Shown one piece after another: positions 1 to 11,477 of a stretch of DNA of 64,000 nt. The stretch comes from Phoronis australis. Taxonomy: Eukaryota > Phoronida > Phoronidae. The notes under the pieces were generated by a model. It was not told the origin of the DNA and searched no databases. It was given only the letters and a program-made list of their open reading frames with translations. The stretch is taken from NCBI GenBank assembly GCA_002633005.1, contig NMRA01000099.1:66944-130943 (forward strand), in the 5' to 3' direction. Position 1 is the first letter of the stretch, and each line of letters starts with the position of its first letter. A program made the translations under genes and the position numbers.

Positions 1-833
1 CAAATACGAACACAGTGTAACCATATAAAGTAAGAAGTATTAACTTCACTTATATTAAGACTCGTTTTTATATTAATGAATATGACAAACATTAACTTAT
101 GATCGAGTACTGCTTTCCTTTGTCCCCGTTGTAATTTTTAATTCGTTGACGTTTCTGAAGAGAGGCGGAAATGTTCTCATTCTGGATAATCGCTTCGGTA
201 AAGACACAGACAGGCTCACTTCATTGTAAAACACTGTACATTTCAGGCTTCAAATCGTCCGCGCGGTACGTACAACAACGGCTTGACAATTAACAAAGTC
301 TTCCCAGAATCTCCAAGACAATGTCCAGGCCAAGAAGTCACGACGCCGGTCAATGGGTCACCTTCCGCCTACTTGAATGTGTCTCTTTTGATTTCTTTGT
401 TAATTCTGTTTTCTGTAGAGTAACTGTCTATTCGAACACAGGGGTCATATCGTGAGAACTACCTCTGAAATGTAATGTGAAGGAACTGGGCTCGCGATGG
501 GTAACCACGCTGTGAAACAGTTAGTGATTGGCCTTGAATTAAGTGTGAGTTTTGACTTAAAGTGGGGAGATACAGTTTATTAAAAACCTGTCTGTTTGCT
601 TTGCATCATTTTTTCGGACATTTCTGCCTGTTCACAAAATTGTTGAAAATCTCCAAATATTCTTGCACCATTTGCTTCCTAGATTTTCCCCGAAATGGCC
701 TTGTGTTTATTTTGAGCTTACAACGGAAACAATACCTTGCTAGTTATACAGTGTGTAAGGAGTCGCTTCAATACATTAATCCTGCAAAATAGTTTTGCTA
801 TAAAGTAACTAAACGAACTTGCAGTGACATTTT
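1..833. other. no gene seen
   Basis: AT-rich sequence with no coding exon, RNA gene or repeat that I can support. The short open frame at 562-792 has no recognisable domain and is treated as chance. Confidence 0.4.
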
Positions 834-1145
834 CAGCCGATTTCATAAAGGTGGTTTAACAAAACCAGGTTTAAGACTTAAACCTGATCTTCCTAAACCT
901 GGTCTAATTTTAGACCTAACTTGCATTTCACCAACCTGGTTTAAAAGTCTGAAAGTCTGGTTTTGTTAGACCAGGGAGCGGGTTTAGTGAAATCAGATTA
1001 AAAGTATCCAAGCCATCCTACTACGTTGATCCGGATTAACCCAACAAAGAAACTATTGAGGTGCTGTGAAATCTTGATCATGTGGTTATACAATGGCACA
1101 CAATAGTAGAATCAGTGTAGACATTTGCGAGAAAATTCTAAAAAC

Positions 1146-1400
1146 TTTTCTCATGAGGAAAAATGTTCCTTCCCGGAACTGATCAGAGAAATAGCCAATA
1201 TTATTGAGAACAAGAAAACTGGTGGCAAATCAAGCCAACGTAAGCATCAGATTTGGTGATACATGTATTGGTCCAGACTGGCTGCACAGTTCCCACAATC
1301 GGAGAAATGCAGCGACAAACAGTTAAAGGGCATTACTAAAAAATGAAGGCCAGAAAGAAAATTTCATAATTGAAAAATTGCAAAGAAAAACGGCGAGAGT
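1146..1400 (+). pseudogene. Myb/SANT-like DNA-binding domain remnant
   Basis: One frame starting at 1146 gives FSHEEKCSFPELIREIAN, then IIENKKTGGKSSQRK, a stop at 1257-1259, then WSRLAAQFPQSEKCSDKQLK. The IENK(K/R)T motif, a W-x-R-(I/L)-A-x-x-F helix and a trailing KQLK helix are characteristic of Myb/SANT-like domains in Harbinger accessory proteins and MSANTD genes. In-frame stops at 1257 and about 1341, and the lack of a start codon, show it is not functional. It lies centrally in the inverted-repeat element 834-2228. Confidence 0.5.
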
Positions 1401-1705
1401 CCCAGTGGCAGATACAGGACATCATGAGGGGACATTTTTCATTGTGTAATGTTTGTGTCCAACACACGTACACGCATTAAAGTACGTGCTCACGATTAGC
1501 CGCAACATAATAAATGCCCAAATTTATTTCCGTGTCATTTTAGTGTTTATTTCTTGCGGCCAATGGGGGGGGGCAGAACACCTGCGCGGCAACTTTAAAT
1601 CGGAGACAATTGGAGGTGGTACTCAGTCAGAGGAATTAGAAGATGTCGCCCAGCTCAACCAGTCGTATTTCGAAGGACACCGTGCAATACGGATAGGTGT
1701 ACACA

Positions 1706-1858
1706 TAAGCGGATCCAGGTGTCAAGGGGTCCGGACCCCTTTTTCCTTGCTTTTAGTGTTATCAAATCTTCAATTTTCATATTTTTGACTTGAACCCTCC
1801 TTTTAAAAAAACTCCTTGATCCGAACTCTTCCCTTTAAAATATCTGGATCCGTCCCTG
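1706..1858. mobile_element. hAT-like MITE, copy 1, nested
   Basis: About 153 bases starting taagcggatccagg and ending ctggatccgtccctg, so the ends are inverted copies of the CAGGGGCGGATCCA type typical of hAT elements. The interior is non-coding and T-rich and aligns along its whole length with the copy at 11051-11209, including tatcaaatct and ttgacttg. It lies inside the Harbinger-like element and so inserted later. Confidence 0.55.
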
Positions 1859-2936
1859 CTTCGCTTGGTCTTGTGTCGTTGTAAAACCGAAAGTTGAAAA
1901 TGGTCCATTCTCTAAAACTGCGTTGTAAGTGCACATCGTGGCATCATTCATTTGCACCTATATCGTGCAAGTCTTCCAAATTTAACAATATTAAATCTGG
2001 GTCTGACCAAGTCTAAAGTTAAACCTGGTTTCATCTTAATACAGGTCTAAGGAATACAGACCTAGTTGGTGAAATGAAAACCGACTTTGATCAGGAATTA
2101 AGCCAGGTTTTACTAGACCACTGATCTAAAAGTTAAATCACCTTTATGGAAAGCCGATTATCTTTAAACCTGCTCTAAGTCCAGTTTTAACCAGGTTTAA
2201 CTTAAAACCACCCTTATGAAATCGACTGTTTAAGTCTGGTTTGCACGCCATCTGTTAGGTCACTAGCAATGTCAACTGAATTTGCAGTGCGTAATTAACT
2301 TAATTATGACTAAAACCTTTTTATTCGGTATGTCGAGTTCCATGTACCTCGAGACAAACTAGGTCAAAGGTGGAGTCAGCAGAAGTTGGTCAACAGTTCT
2401 TTGTCATACATGCCACTCGCCGGGTAGACTTATATCACGAAACCAACTACGGAATGGACAATAGAAATTAAGTCGGTGGTTAAAGACCGCCGTGAGCACG
2501 AGATCGAAAGTGGGAAACATCAAAGTGCCCATGAAATGAATGAATTTGGGTGAGAATTTATCTTTTTACACAACTTGCTGTGTTCGTGAACACAAAGTCC
2601 CAAGACCGTCGCCTTGAGTCGACTCGGACTATGTGCATCCGTTTTCAATGGTCGTATGCACGCAGACTCACAATCCCCCAGGATCAAAAATTAGATAAGC
2701 GCCAATACATTTTGCGTTAATGTCCGAGATCAAAAAATGTCTGAGGGACGACAAAAGTGGTTAGAAAGAGCGAATATGCATTCGCTAGAGGGGATGACAT
2801 GCGCGAGAGAAAAAATTTGAGCGCGGGAGCGTCCTAACTGCACGCGGTCAGAGAAGTTTAGATGCCTTGCGTATGCGTCAACTTAAAACTTTAGGTTCAC
2901 TCAACCAATCTTGAGATTAAGAAGAGGTTAATAAGC

Positions 2937-3090
2937 CAGTGGCGGATCTAGGATATCACAAGGGGGGCCCAACATTTTGTCCAGCTGTAAGCATTTGCGC
3001 AAATCACGATTGTAGATGCGCATAGCACCGAATGGGGGGAGGTCTAACCCCCTCCCGCCCAAGAAATTTTTCTCTGTTTTTTCCGCTAAA
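2937..3090. mobile_element. hAT-like MITE, left end
   Basis: It begins cagtggcggatctaggatat, a typical hAT-type terminus, followed by a G-run and 'ggcccaacat'. The same start occurs at 8132, where a whole short element can be seen. The right end is not identifiable here, perhaps because of the assembly gap downstream. Confidence 0.45.
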
Positions 3091-3180
3091 AATCAAGCAT
3101 TTTCCTTGATTTCTGATGTATTATCCAAGAAAAAAGGCAAAAAAAAAACACGGAGAATGTGTCACACAGGAAAAACTACA

Positions 3181-3250
3181 AGTTGCTCAGACTCGAGCTC
3201 ACGACCTGACTGCTAGGACGCGCGTGCTTTACCACTACACCACCACGATT
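3181..3250 (-). mobile_element. tRNA-derived SINE head
   Basis: On the minus strand the sequence reads tggtgtagtggtaaagcacg and, about 20 bases on, gtgagctcgagtctgagc. These match the A box (TRGYNNANNGG) and, imperfectly, the B box (GGTTCGANTCC) of a tRNA-type Pol III promoter at normal spacing. The acceptor stem does not pair well, so a SINE head or tRNA pseudogene is likelier than a working tRNA. Confidence 0.5.
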
Positions 3251-3381
3251 TCACTAATAATCTGAGACTAAGAGACCTACTTGTTTATGGTCCACAGCGT
3301 TTGCGCGCGAAACCTACTTCTTTTTGTAATGTTTATTACACGTTTTATATTTTGTGCAATCGGTTCTTAACAAATTTGTTG

Positions 3382-3636
3382 NNNNNNNNNNNNNNNNNNN
3401 NNNNNNNNNNNNNNNNNNNNNNNNNNNNNNNNNNNNNNNNNNNNNNNNNNNNNNNNNNNNNNNNNNNNNNNNNNNNNNNNNNNNNNNNNNNNNNNNNNNN
3501 NNNNNNNNNNNNNNNNNNNNNNNNNNNNNNNNNNNNNNNNNNNNNNNNNNNNNNNNNNNNNNNNNNNNNNNNNNNNNNNNNNNNNNNNNNNNNNNNNNNN
3601 NNNNNNNNNNNNNNNNNNNNNNNNNNNNNNNNNNNN
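3382..3636. other. assembly gap (255 N)
   Basis: An unbroken run of N. Any reading frame drawn across it is meaningless. Confidence 0.99.
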
Positions 3637-6277
3637 CCCCCTCCCCCAAACACTAAAACTGCACACATTTAAATCTTTTTTCATCCGTATAATTTTAATT
3701 ACCGGGGCAAATTAATAAACTCAACATTTCCCTACGCTCTTGCTGTTTTATTTTTTGCGGCAGCCAAGGGGGGGGGGCAGCCGCACAGAAACCACCACTT
3801 CCCTGCCGATACACGACATAAGCCAACAGAAGATTCTGAAATCAACTTTTTTATGTATTCCAAAATGAGGTATAAAGGTAATATCGACCAACTAGTGTGT
3901 TTGCAATTCTGGCTTGTTTTAGGGCTACCTGAAATCGCAGCCAATTTCTCATGCAACAGGGACCGTCATCTTGTAGAAGAGTTCAGCTACAGCCGAGCAA
4001 GTGGTCTTACCTTATTTCTAGCCAGTTTGCAAATGCAAGAAAATTGCATACTGAGCCTAGATGCAACACCTACCTAAGAACTGCCCTCAAGCCTGGCCTA
4101 CCCCTAGACTTTATTATTATGGGTGTGCAAATTGGCCGCCTAACTGTTCAGTGCCACAGAAGCTGGAGTGTTAAATTGTGGAATCAGTTCAACGCAGAGT
4201 TTCTGTTCCATAAGAAAACGCTGTTCACCGCAAACAGCTAATGTCTTGTGGTCTACGGAGGTCAGTCGAGGGGTCTGTTTCACCATGGGCTATCTATGGT
4301 TTCATGAAAGTGACTTAAAGAGGCGTGGAACGCAAAAGCTCGTCAAAAATATCTTTTAAACAATTCTTGGCAAAAGTACCATCTACCAACGTTTAGTACA
4401 GAGTAATTTACTTTCCCTTGTGAGGATATCTCATGAAAAAATCACAAAATTCACGACTTTTGAAATACGCGCAAAGACAAAACTTTGTGGTTACCACAGT
4501 GTTTATAATTTCCCTCCCGCTTATGATAAAAGCAGGCATGTGCTCACAGTCATTTGCTTGAGGTCGCTTGAGGTCAAAGGTCGCGTTTTCCATATATGGG
4601 AATTGTGCTACGTCTATGTCTTGCCATACCAAATAAGGAGACATGTTTTCCCTTGTTGGAGAAAAATCGACGAAGTGATGAGCAGTTGACATATCGTCTT
4701 TGAAATTTGAAACTAAAAGAAAATGCTTTGATATCAACAGAAAAAAACCTTAAAAATATGTGGTTAGCAGGTTGAATTCTGTTTCAGTGGCAGAGAACTA
4801 CTTCCAATATTGCAATTTAGTCTGTTTATCGTGTTTCAGGCCTCTCTAAGGCTCAAGTCAGAAATTTGGTGGTACGCGCCACAAAATTATTTTTGAACAG
4901 TAATTAAAATGACAATATACGCAAAACTGTTAATTACTGAGATAACTTCTATAAATTATTTAAACTCTGTGATACCGTCATGATTACTTGGTGACACCTT
5001 TTACAGCAATTGTGAAGTGCAACCAAATTTCGTAAGTCTGAAGTCACTTCCATGAAATAGGTACCCAGTGCAGTAGTAGTTCGTATTGTACTCTAATGTT
5101 CACCGGCTACAAGATTAAGTGTTCCGGCGAGATATTTCATAGCACTAATCATAATGAGAAAAGCACGTCTACCCAATTGGACTGCATTTGAAAGTTTTTT
5201 GTGGTGTCAAGATGTGAGCAAATGTTAAGTGTTCAGGTTGACATTTCCGAAAGTCACGCTGCCATCCATTTTCATAGCACCACTTTTAAAGTTTTAATAT
5301 CACATTAGATACTATTGAAGAAAACCAAATGGAAACTATTTCAAAACGTTATGAAGGTGAATTTTTCATATGAAGCTTATTTTTCCATAGATTCTTGATA
5401 TTAAACTATGTCGCAGGCACTTTTCCTTTTTCGTTCTCTGTATGTCGTTGATCTGTATTGAACGTTCCCAAGTGCACCGTAAAACAATTCCAAACGTTAT
5501 GCAGTCAGGTAAGTTGGCACAACTAACACTTACCATACAATGTTCCTATTATCTGCGGCCAAATGTTCAGTGGGCAGCCTCTCGCTTGCCTGACAAACTT
5601 CACGGAGTGTCAATTGTGAAAGTATAATGGGGGAAAATGTTCAATTGATTATCTGATATTCAAAGTAAGAATGATGTGATTAGTTAAAAAGTGTGTTCCC
5701 TAGATAGACAAATGTTCCAAGTATCAGCTACTCAAAAATACGGCGCGCAGTGAAGTCAATGGTGAACGGCCATAGTAGAGGCAAGAAAGTAATTCGACGA
5801 TGTATACGTCTGCATGATCTTTTTGGCTCAAGAAAAATACGGGCAAAGACCACACTTCAAGAGGCTGATTTGACGTTATCACTGGTCTGGCTCAATGAAA
5901 GTCCCTGTTTGCATCCTGTCTCAAGATACCATGACCATTTTCTTTATTTTGGCCCGAACTTCCGGTTTTTAGATCACTAAGCTGCGACCATAAGTTGAGA
6001 GTTATCTATTAATGACTTAGTAAGTTGTAATACGCGAGAATAAATCAACACCGCAAGTGGCGTATCATTTATTTCCATGAACCACCGAGACAAGCAGACA
6101 ATTTAAAATGATGTTTCATAAACCTGAAATGTTTGTAGTCTCGTCTCGTGGTATCTAAGTGCGAGGTTTTTCTGAGCCTGTCGAAGCCATTAGTTTTGCT
6201 ACGGTAACTATTGTGGAAGTGGTATACTGTTGCGTTTGTCGGAACTATTAATAACAAGATGTTTTCTGTAGCCTACA
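3637..6277. other. no gene seen
   Basis: Non-coding AT-rich sequence. A G-run with gcggcagccaagggg at about 3758-3780 resembles the right half of the hAT-like element at 8132-8402, so the gap probably interrupts another copy. Several frames of 60-110 codons occur without domains, splice context or codon bias. Confidence 0.35.
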
Positions 6278-6364
6278 TGACGTCACGCGAAAATTGACGA
6301 ATAACGCATTGGGTGATCGTGTCAACGTCATTACCGTGCCGTCGTTGTGCTCGGGCGTATAAAT
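6278..6364 (+). promoter_or_regulatory. CRE plus TATA box upstream of secreted-protein ORF
   Basis: A perfect palindromic CRE, TGACGTCA, lies at 6278-6285. A half CRE (CGTCA) follows at 6326-6330 and a TATA box, TATAAAT, at 6358-6364. The start codon at 6418 lies 54 bases beyond the TATA box, which leaves room for a transcription start near 6388 and a short leader. This is a sequence-based prediction only; CREs are bound by CREB/ATF-family factors. Confidence 0.5.
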
Positions 6365-6417
6365 TTCTCATATTTTGGCGCAAAGATGAAATCAGTGCTC
6401 GCTGTGGTAGTAGTATC

Positions 6418-6786
6418 ATGAATACATTTTCAGCTCTGTTGGTTTTACTTGCTGTTACTGGACACTTTGTGAATGGGTTAGTCCAGACTGCACTGTTCAG
6501 GCGAAATGCTGGATCCCGCGTCATTTTCATAACTCATCAAATCAATTTCACTTCAGCTTCACGTATGAAATGTGCGTCGTTGTGCTTAGAGTACTCGGAA
6601 GATGGCAACTCTTCTTGCCGATACTTCAATTATCATATGCCAGAGGGAATTTGTGAAACGGGGAAAGGGTTGCTTGACATGGTTTCTGCCGAGAATTGGT
6701 CGACATACAACAGGACCTCTACGGACTCTGGACTGGTGGATACCGGTGAGTCGGTCTATATAACGTTTTATCAATTTAAAAAATAG
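6418..6786 (+). CDS. secreted PAN/apple-like protein (first exon or whole gene)
   Basis: A frame of 122 codons opens with a clear signal peptide, MNTFSALLVLLAVTGHFVNG, so the product should enter the secretory pathway. After it comes a cysteine pattern of the PAN/apple type, KCASLC then CRYFNYHMPEGIC: paired cysteines on a helix, then C-x-x-FNY and a last cysteine. Such domains bind proteins or sugars in extracellular matrix and coagulation-type proteins. Two N-glycosylation sequons (NFT, NSS) lie in or near it. A strong splice donor, gtgagt at 6746, follows codon phase 1, so the true exon may end at 6745; read through, the frame stops at 6784-6786. I could not identify a second exon. The start at 6418 is preferred to the in-frame ATG at 6313 because it begins the signal peptide and lies downstream of the TATA box. 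Confidence 0.55.
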   Translation: MNTFSALLVLLAVTGHFVNGLVQTALFRRNAGSRVIFITHQINFTSASRMKCASLCLEYSEDGNSSCRYFNYHMPEGICETGKGLLDMVSAENWSTYNRTSTDSGLVDTGESVYITFYQFKK

Positions 6787-7644
6787 GAAAGATTGCATTG
6801 CTGTTGAAATTCGGACCTCAGGTACGTCTTGTCTAATGGTCCATTCCCACTCGACATTGATAGCGCCTTGACATGGAAAACCATTAGATGGATTTAACTG
6901 TTAGAAAAGGATATCAAAATTTTACTTGTCGAGATACCAATGCCTTTCTATCATTGGAATGAATTTACACGTGACGTGCGATTGATATGAATGTTGGAAG
7001 CTTTGGCGAGCACGCGGTACCATTAACTTCTTTTAGCCGACCTGAAGCTTTCATAGGAGTGTGGAACATGCGACTCAGTCGGGAGACTTTTTTCCGGCGG
7101 CACATTTCAAGGAATTGCGTTTCGACCGGCAAACCCAAAAACGGCGTTTAGATGAAAGACTCGCCACCTTGTAAATGTATTTGCAAATTTTACAAATAAC
7201 GAACGAACTGTTTCCATTCAAGGGGGAATGACGCCGGCGCCAAGCAATCGACCCCTGCCCACATCGACATGGAGTGCTACGACACGTAGGCTTAGGACAT
7301 TGTGTTTAGTCTGTACTCATTCCATCATGGCAATAGTGAATACGAGTTACCCAAGTTTGCTGTGGCCTTTGTCATTGATTATTAGGTGTATATTTTGTGA
7401 ATATTAACCACCCTTGGTTCAGTTGTTTCAGGCTCACATATGTTTGCAGCGTTTCTCATGGAAGTTTGTCGAGTACATACGGCCTCAAACCCGACGAATG
7501 TTCGCTAACGGTGGGAAATTTAGTTCATTGTGTGGTTTTTCAAGTACTTGAGTGTGATGTTCGTATCCTCCGCTCTCGCTCATAATCGTCCTTGTCTTCT
7601 GATCTGCTGTGTTCCGCCATGCAATTGATTGTCAAGTGACCGAA

Positions 7645-7780
7645 CGTCTCCCCTCGCTGGTTCCCTACGTGTTAGTCAGCACGCTCGCTGGTTCACTGCG
7701 TGCTTAGCCCCAGCCAGCACGCAGGTATCACCCTTCGCTGGTTCCCTGCGTGCTTAGCCCAGCCAGCACGCAGGTATCAC
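7645..7780. repeat. 52-base tandem repeat with palindromic arms
   Basis: About two and a half copies of a unit built on tcgctggttccctgcgtgct. Within the unit CCTGCGTGCT and AGCACGCAGG form a perfect 10-base inverted repeat. A degenerate inverted relative lies at 8530-8595. It immediately precedes the duplicated block starting at 7771. Confidence 0.6.
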
Positions 7781-8495
7781 GCATTGGCACGCGATTTAGC
7801 ATTGGTCGATGTAACGTCGGCAGTCATTGGTTAGCTTTATAACACCGTGAAAAATGGCGGACTGTGAACGATTTTTAGCCTTGTCATGCAAGAGGCGTCG
7901 CAGCAACTATTTCGTTTCTGCAGTGATGCTTAATAGCCACGTGCTTGAAGCACATAAATGTACAATAAACACATATCTGGCCGATTTAACCGGTGTGTTA
8001 TTCATACTGTATGAATACAGGACACATCGTAAACCGTAAAGTCATCGACAGTAGAAAGATATGCATTCCCAAAAGGCGCAAAAAATTTCTAGGCTTCACA
8101 TTTCCTGAACACAAATTTTAAGAACCGATTTCAGTGGCAGATCTAGGATACCATAAGAGGGGACCCAACATGTTGTATCGGGGAATCGGGCAAAGGGCGA
8201 TTGTATGTGCAACTCAGGCCCGAAGTTGCGGGAGCCGGGTATGTGGACGTTCTGTTCGGAAGCGCGATATGGAACCCCCATCTCCGCGTCCTCGTTGCTT
8301 ACTCAACATTTCCTCGCGCTTCACGCAGTTGCTATTCCATTTTTGCTTACGGCAGCCAAGGGGGGGGGTCGGGCCCCCTGCCCCGCCCCCTAAATCCGCC
8401 TATCAACAGAACAGATTTACACTTCAGTCCATCAGTCATGAGAGTTTGTTTGCGTAAAGCGCTGCCTGTTGAGAATTCGACTAGCCAATCAGAAA
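7771..8495. repeat. direct duplication, copy A (with insertion)
   Basis: This block matches 8588-9060 in order and orientation, from aggtatcac to gccaatcagaaa, except for an inserted hAT-like element at 8132-8402. Three ATTGG (inverted CCAAT) boxes at 7784-7830 precede ATGGCGGACTGTG at 7854, which opens a 61-codon frame (to 8039) with an AATAAA-type signal inside it. Copy B has a stop nine codons after the same start. Whether either copy is expressed is unknown; no domain is recognised. Confidence 0.7.
8132..8402. mobile_element. hAT-like MITE inserted into copy A
   Basis: It starts cagtggcagatctaggatac and ends near ccctaaatccgccta, imperfect inverted ends of the hAT type. It is absent from the otherwise collinear copy B, where 'accgattt' continues directly into flanking sequence, so it inserted after the block duplicated or was lost from copy B. 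A G-run of nine or more lies near its right end. A clean 8-base target duplication is not visible. Confidence 0.6.
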
Positions 8496-8587
8496 GGTTG
8501 GTGTAAAAAAATTTCCCGAGGAAAATTAGGTGATACCTGCGTGCTGGCGCGGCTACTGCCCCACCTAGCGGCAGGCAGGGAACCAGC

Positions 8588-9060
8588 GAGGTATCACCCA
8601 GTGGCATGCGCTTTAGCATTGGTCGATGTAACCTCGGCAGTCATTGGTTAGCTTTAAAACACTTTGAAAAAAAATGGCGGACTGTGAACGATTTTTAGCC
8701 TTGTAATGCAAGTGCCCGGGTGTCGCAGCAACTGTTTCGTTTCTGCAGTGATGTTTAATAGCAGAGTGCTTGAAGCACATACATGTACAATAAACACATA
8801 TCTGGCCGATTTAACCGGTGTGTTATTCATACTGTATGAATAAGGGACACGTAACTGTATCGTAAACAAAAGTCCTCGACATGCAGTACAGTGCACTCTG
8901 AAAAGGCACAACCACAATTTCTAGGATTCACATTTCCTGAATTTTAAGCACCGATTTGTCTGCCCAACAGGGTACCATATTTACACTTCAGTCCATCAGT
9001 CATGCCAGTTTGTTAGCGTAAAGCGCTGCCTGTTGAGAATTCGGACTAGCCAATCAGAAA
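8588..9060. repeat. direct duplication, copy B
   Basis: Second copy of the block at 7771-8495, lacking the MITE. Identity by eye is high, with scattered substitutions and small indels. It keeps the ATTGG boxes and ATGGCGGACTGTG start (8674), but the frame stops soon after at TTG-TAA, so it cannot encode the 61-residue product of copy A. Confidence 0.7.
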
Positions 9061-10778
9061 CTTCGGCTGCATCATTTGGCAGGAAACTTGGAAGTAACTA
9101 ATTTTTCTTCAAAAGTAGAAATTCGCGACTACTTGGCATAAAAAGTGCTTTTTAGTTAGATTTTATAGTATTCATTTTATATTAGCTAACTGAAACCTCA
9201 AAAAGTAAGAAAATGCATGGTGGGAACTCTTTAAAGAATAACCATCATTTTGGTGAATAGTGCTTAAAGTATATATTACGTTAGCCAGCCGGCTAGCTGT
9301 ATGAAGACTATGGTCAAAATGCAGCGAGGTACCATTGCGTGTTTTTCTTCCATAGACCCCGAAATTGCTCACAGCCAGGGTAGTTCTCGTCACTCGCCGT
9401 GAAACCTGTATCAACATGTAGAGCTAAAGACCGGGCAGGGTGCATGCAAAATCTGGGAATCAAACGGCACTCGCCTTGCCCGTTACAACCGTTTAAGTGG
9501 AAAACAATCTAATAAACGTCATTCTCTTGCGTAATCCTCCGCCACAAAGAAAAGTTATATCGTCATTTTGAAAACAGTACGCTCGTGACACTCGCACGCT
9601 TCATTTCCTAAATTTTTGCGACTTCTCTCGGGAGATGATGATGGTTTGGCAGCAGCAAAATTACTCCTGAAATTCGGTTTTTCGGTATCAAAATTCTAAA
9701 AACTTGTAACTTAATGAAACCAGTTCTGATAATTTGTTGTGATATCTACGCAACCTCGTGGAAGAAGAACAGTTGATTAAAGAATCTTCGAGGAAATAAG
9801 CTGGTTAATGGGTGACGCAATATTTCATGGCTCCGAAAGCCGTCGCTAAAGATGGCTTCACAACTTTAGCAGCAAAATAACGGTAGAACGCCATTTTTTC
9901 CAACACCGTTAAATAATTTAGTTTACTCAAGGAAGAATGTAGTTTTTAATGACACCAATTTTGTGTCAGTTTCTATCTTACCACATCGGGGCAAACTTGT
10001 ATATTTAGTATACAGCTTCGTACCAAGGCTAATATTACGTGAAATGTATGACGTTTGAAAGTTAATAAAATTCGAACATTTCCCAGAGTCCTACATAATC
10101 TTAATCACTGAAATGGGTTTCAAGGGAGAATCGCAACCTTGGATTTATAGGTTAAGAAAGACAAAGCGCAAGCTTGCATCAAGTTTGACAAAATCTCTCA
10201 TATGTAAAAGTCCCACAAATACATTCAACGTGGTTTTGTTGTAGGTGCTTTAATCACTGCTTAAAACGACTGTGAAGCCGTGGGGTAGGAAGATTCTCTT
10301 CAGTGAGGACGAAGGCAAAGCGTGCTCCTCCTCGGTCGGCAGCAGTGTATTCACGTGTGTCACGCAACCCCCCNCCCCCCCCCCCGTCCTTTCAGCACCA
10401 ATACAGTCTCTTGTGTCACTGCATCTCTGGACCTGGTTTGGTTACAAAAATCATTACCGCGACACGTTACGTGATATAGTGTTTTTTTTTGTTTTTGGAC
10501 AGAACTAAGAAATAACGCATCACCTAATTTTCAGGCACAGGCCAAATGTTCCGATCTAAGGTTATTTCTGACCATTTATCGACTTGTCTGTGTACTTAGC
10601 CCAGTATCTACAAGACTGCAAATGTTTATATTTTCTGTAAGTGGGAACTCTGTAAAATCCGATTTATTACTTTTTAAAAACATGTCTTTAATTGCTTCAC
10701 GTTACCATGTCTCTTTACTAAAATTTAGCAAAAATGTACCCTGATAGCAAAAGAACAACAACATGGATAAAATTTAGT
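9061..10778. other. no gene seen; poly-C with one N
   Basis: No coding exon or named repeat was found. A C-run at about 10368-10386 contains a single N at 10374, most likely a homopolymer length ambiguity. Confidence 0.4.
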
Positions 10779-11035
10779 TCAAGATGAAATTTCAAAAATG
10801 CCGCTCCAGTTAACTAAGTTATCATTTCGTTTTCGTTTTATACAACTTTTGACTTTTTCATGAAAATCATAAAAGATATATTTTTGATAGCCCAACATGC
10901 AAAGTCGGAGCATTCCTAACAATATGTTAGAGAACTGCGCATAAAGCAAATTATCTGAAAGAATCTGATCAGCCATACCTGAGATTTGATTTTACGAAGA
11001 CAGCCAAATTTGGACATTTTTCTGGAGTCCTACAT
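10779..11035 (-). repeat. dispersed repeat family, copy 1
   Basis: The motifs ttcatgaaaatcataaaaga, a run on increased gaac/attc, then tctgatcagcc, tgagat and ccaaatttgg match 39480-39712 in the same orientation and 33775-33990 in the opposite one. It is non-coding and of unknown class. Confidence 0.5.
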
Positions 11036-11050
11036 TGCTTTAACAGTCCA

Positions 11051-11209
11051 TAAGCGGATTCAGAAGTCAAGGGGATCCGTATCCCCCCTTTTCTTTTGAT
11101 TTTAGCGATATCAAATCTAGAATTTTCAAATTGTTGACTTGGGCCCCGTTTTTAGAAAAATTCTTGATCCGACCCCCTCCCCTTTTAATAAATCTTGGAT
11201 CCGCCCCTG
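11051..11209. mobile_element. hAT-like MITE, copy 2
   Basis: It aligns end to end with the copy at 1706-1858. Its right terminus, cttggatccgcccctg, is better preserved, and the left, taagcggattcag, is its inverted partner. Isolated right termini of the same type (tggatctgcccctg, tggatccgcccctg) occur at about 16904-16918 and 22327-22340. Confidence 0.6.
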
Positions 11210-11477
11210 CAGTTCATACACACTTTACAGAGTTTGTCCCCGCCTCTCCTAGGGCCCGGATTCTAATCTTTGTACTCGAAATTGGACTCAAAATTATTTT
11301 GGCATATATTCCGTTCTACTATAATATGAACTCAAGATAAGGAAATATTTTGTGTTCGAGTACGGTATGTTTCTCCTGGGCCCAGGTAGAGCGGACCTTG
11401 AACAAGTGTTTTTTTTTTGTCATTTCTCGTCCTACCTGAATACGACCTCAAAATATATGTGTAATCCTTTTACATTT

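Larger units (their letters stand above)
834..2228. mobile_element. Harbinger-like DNA transposon, decayed, with long inverted ends
   Basis: The left end, reading cagccgatttcataaaggtg, and the right end, read on the other strand as cagtcgatttcataagggtg, are inverted repeats. Both continue into subterminal arrays of the motif aaacctggttta in mirrored orientation (about 850-1000 and 1985-2215). Flanking TTT on both sides could be a 3-base target duplication, which is the Harbinger size. The interior holds remains of a Myb/SANT-like DNA-binding domain (1146-1400), the kind of accessory protein Harbinger elements carry, and a nested hAT-like MITE (1706-1858). No transposase was seen, so this is a non-autonomous or decayed copy. 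The superfamily assignment is inference from the Myb/SANT trace and the duplication size. Confidence 0.55.

Noticed and set aside
3301-3684. Long frames on both strands across 3301-3684
   Set aside because: They exist only because the N run has no stops.
6313-6417. Upstream in-frame ATG at 6313 for the secreted protein
   Set aside because: It lies upstream of the TATA box and would bury the signal peptide 35 residues inside.
8201-8506. Overlapping frames of about 100 codons
   Set aside because: They run through the hAT-like MITE and its G-run; base-composition artefacts.
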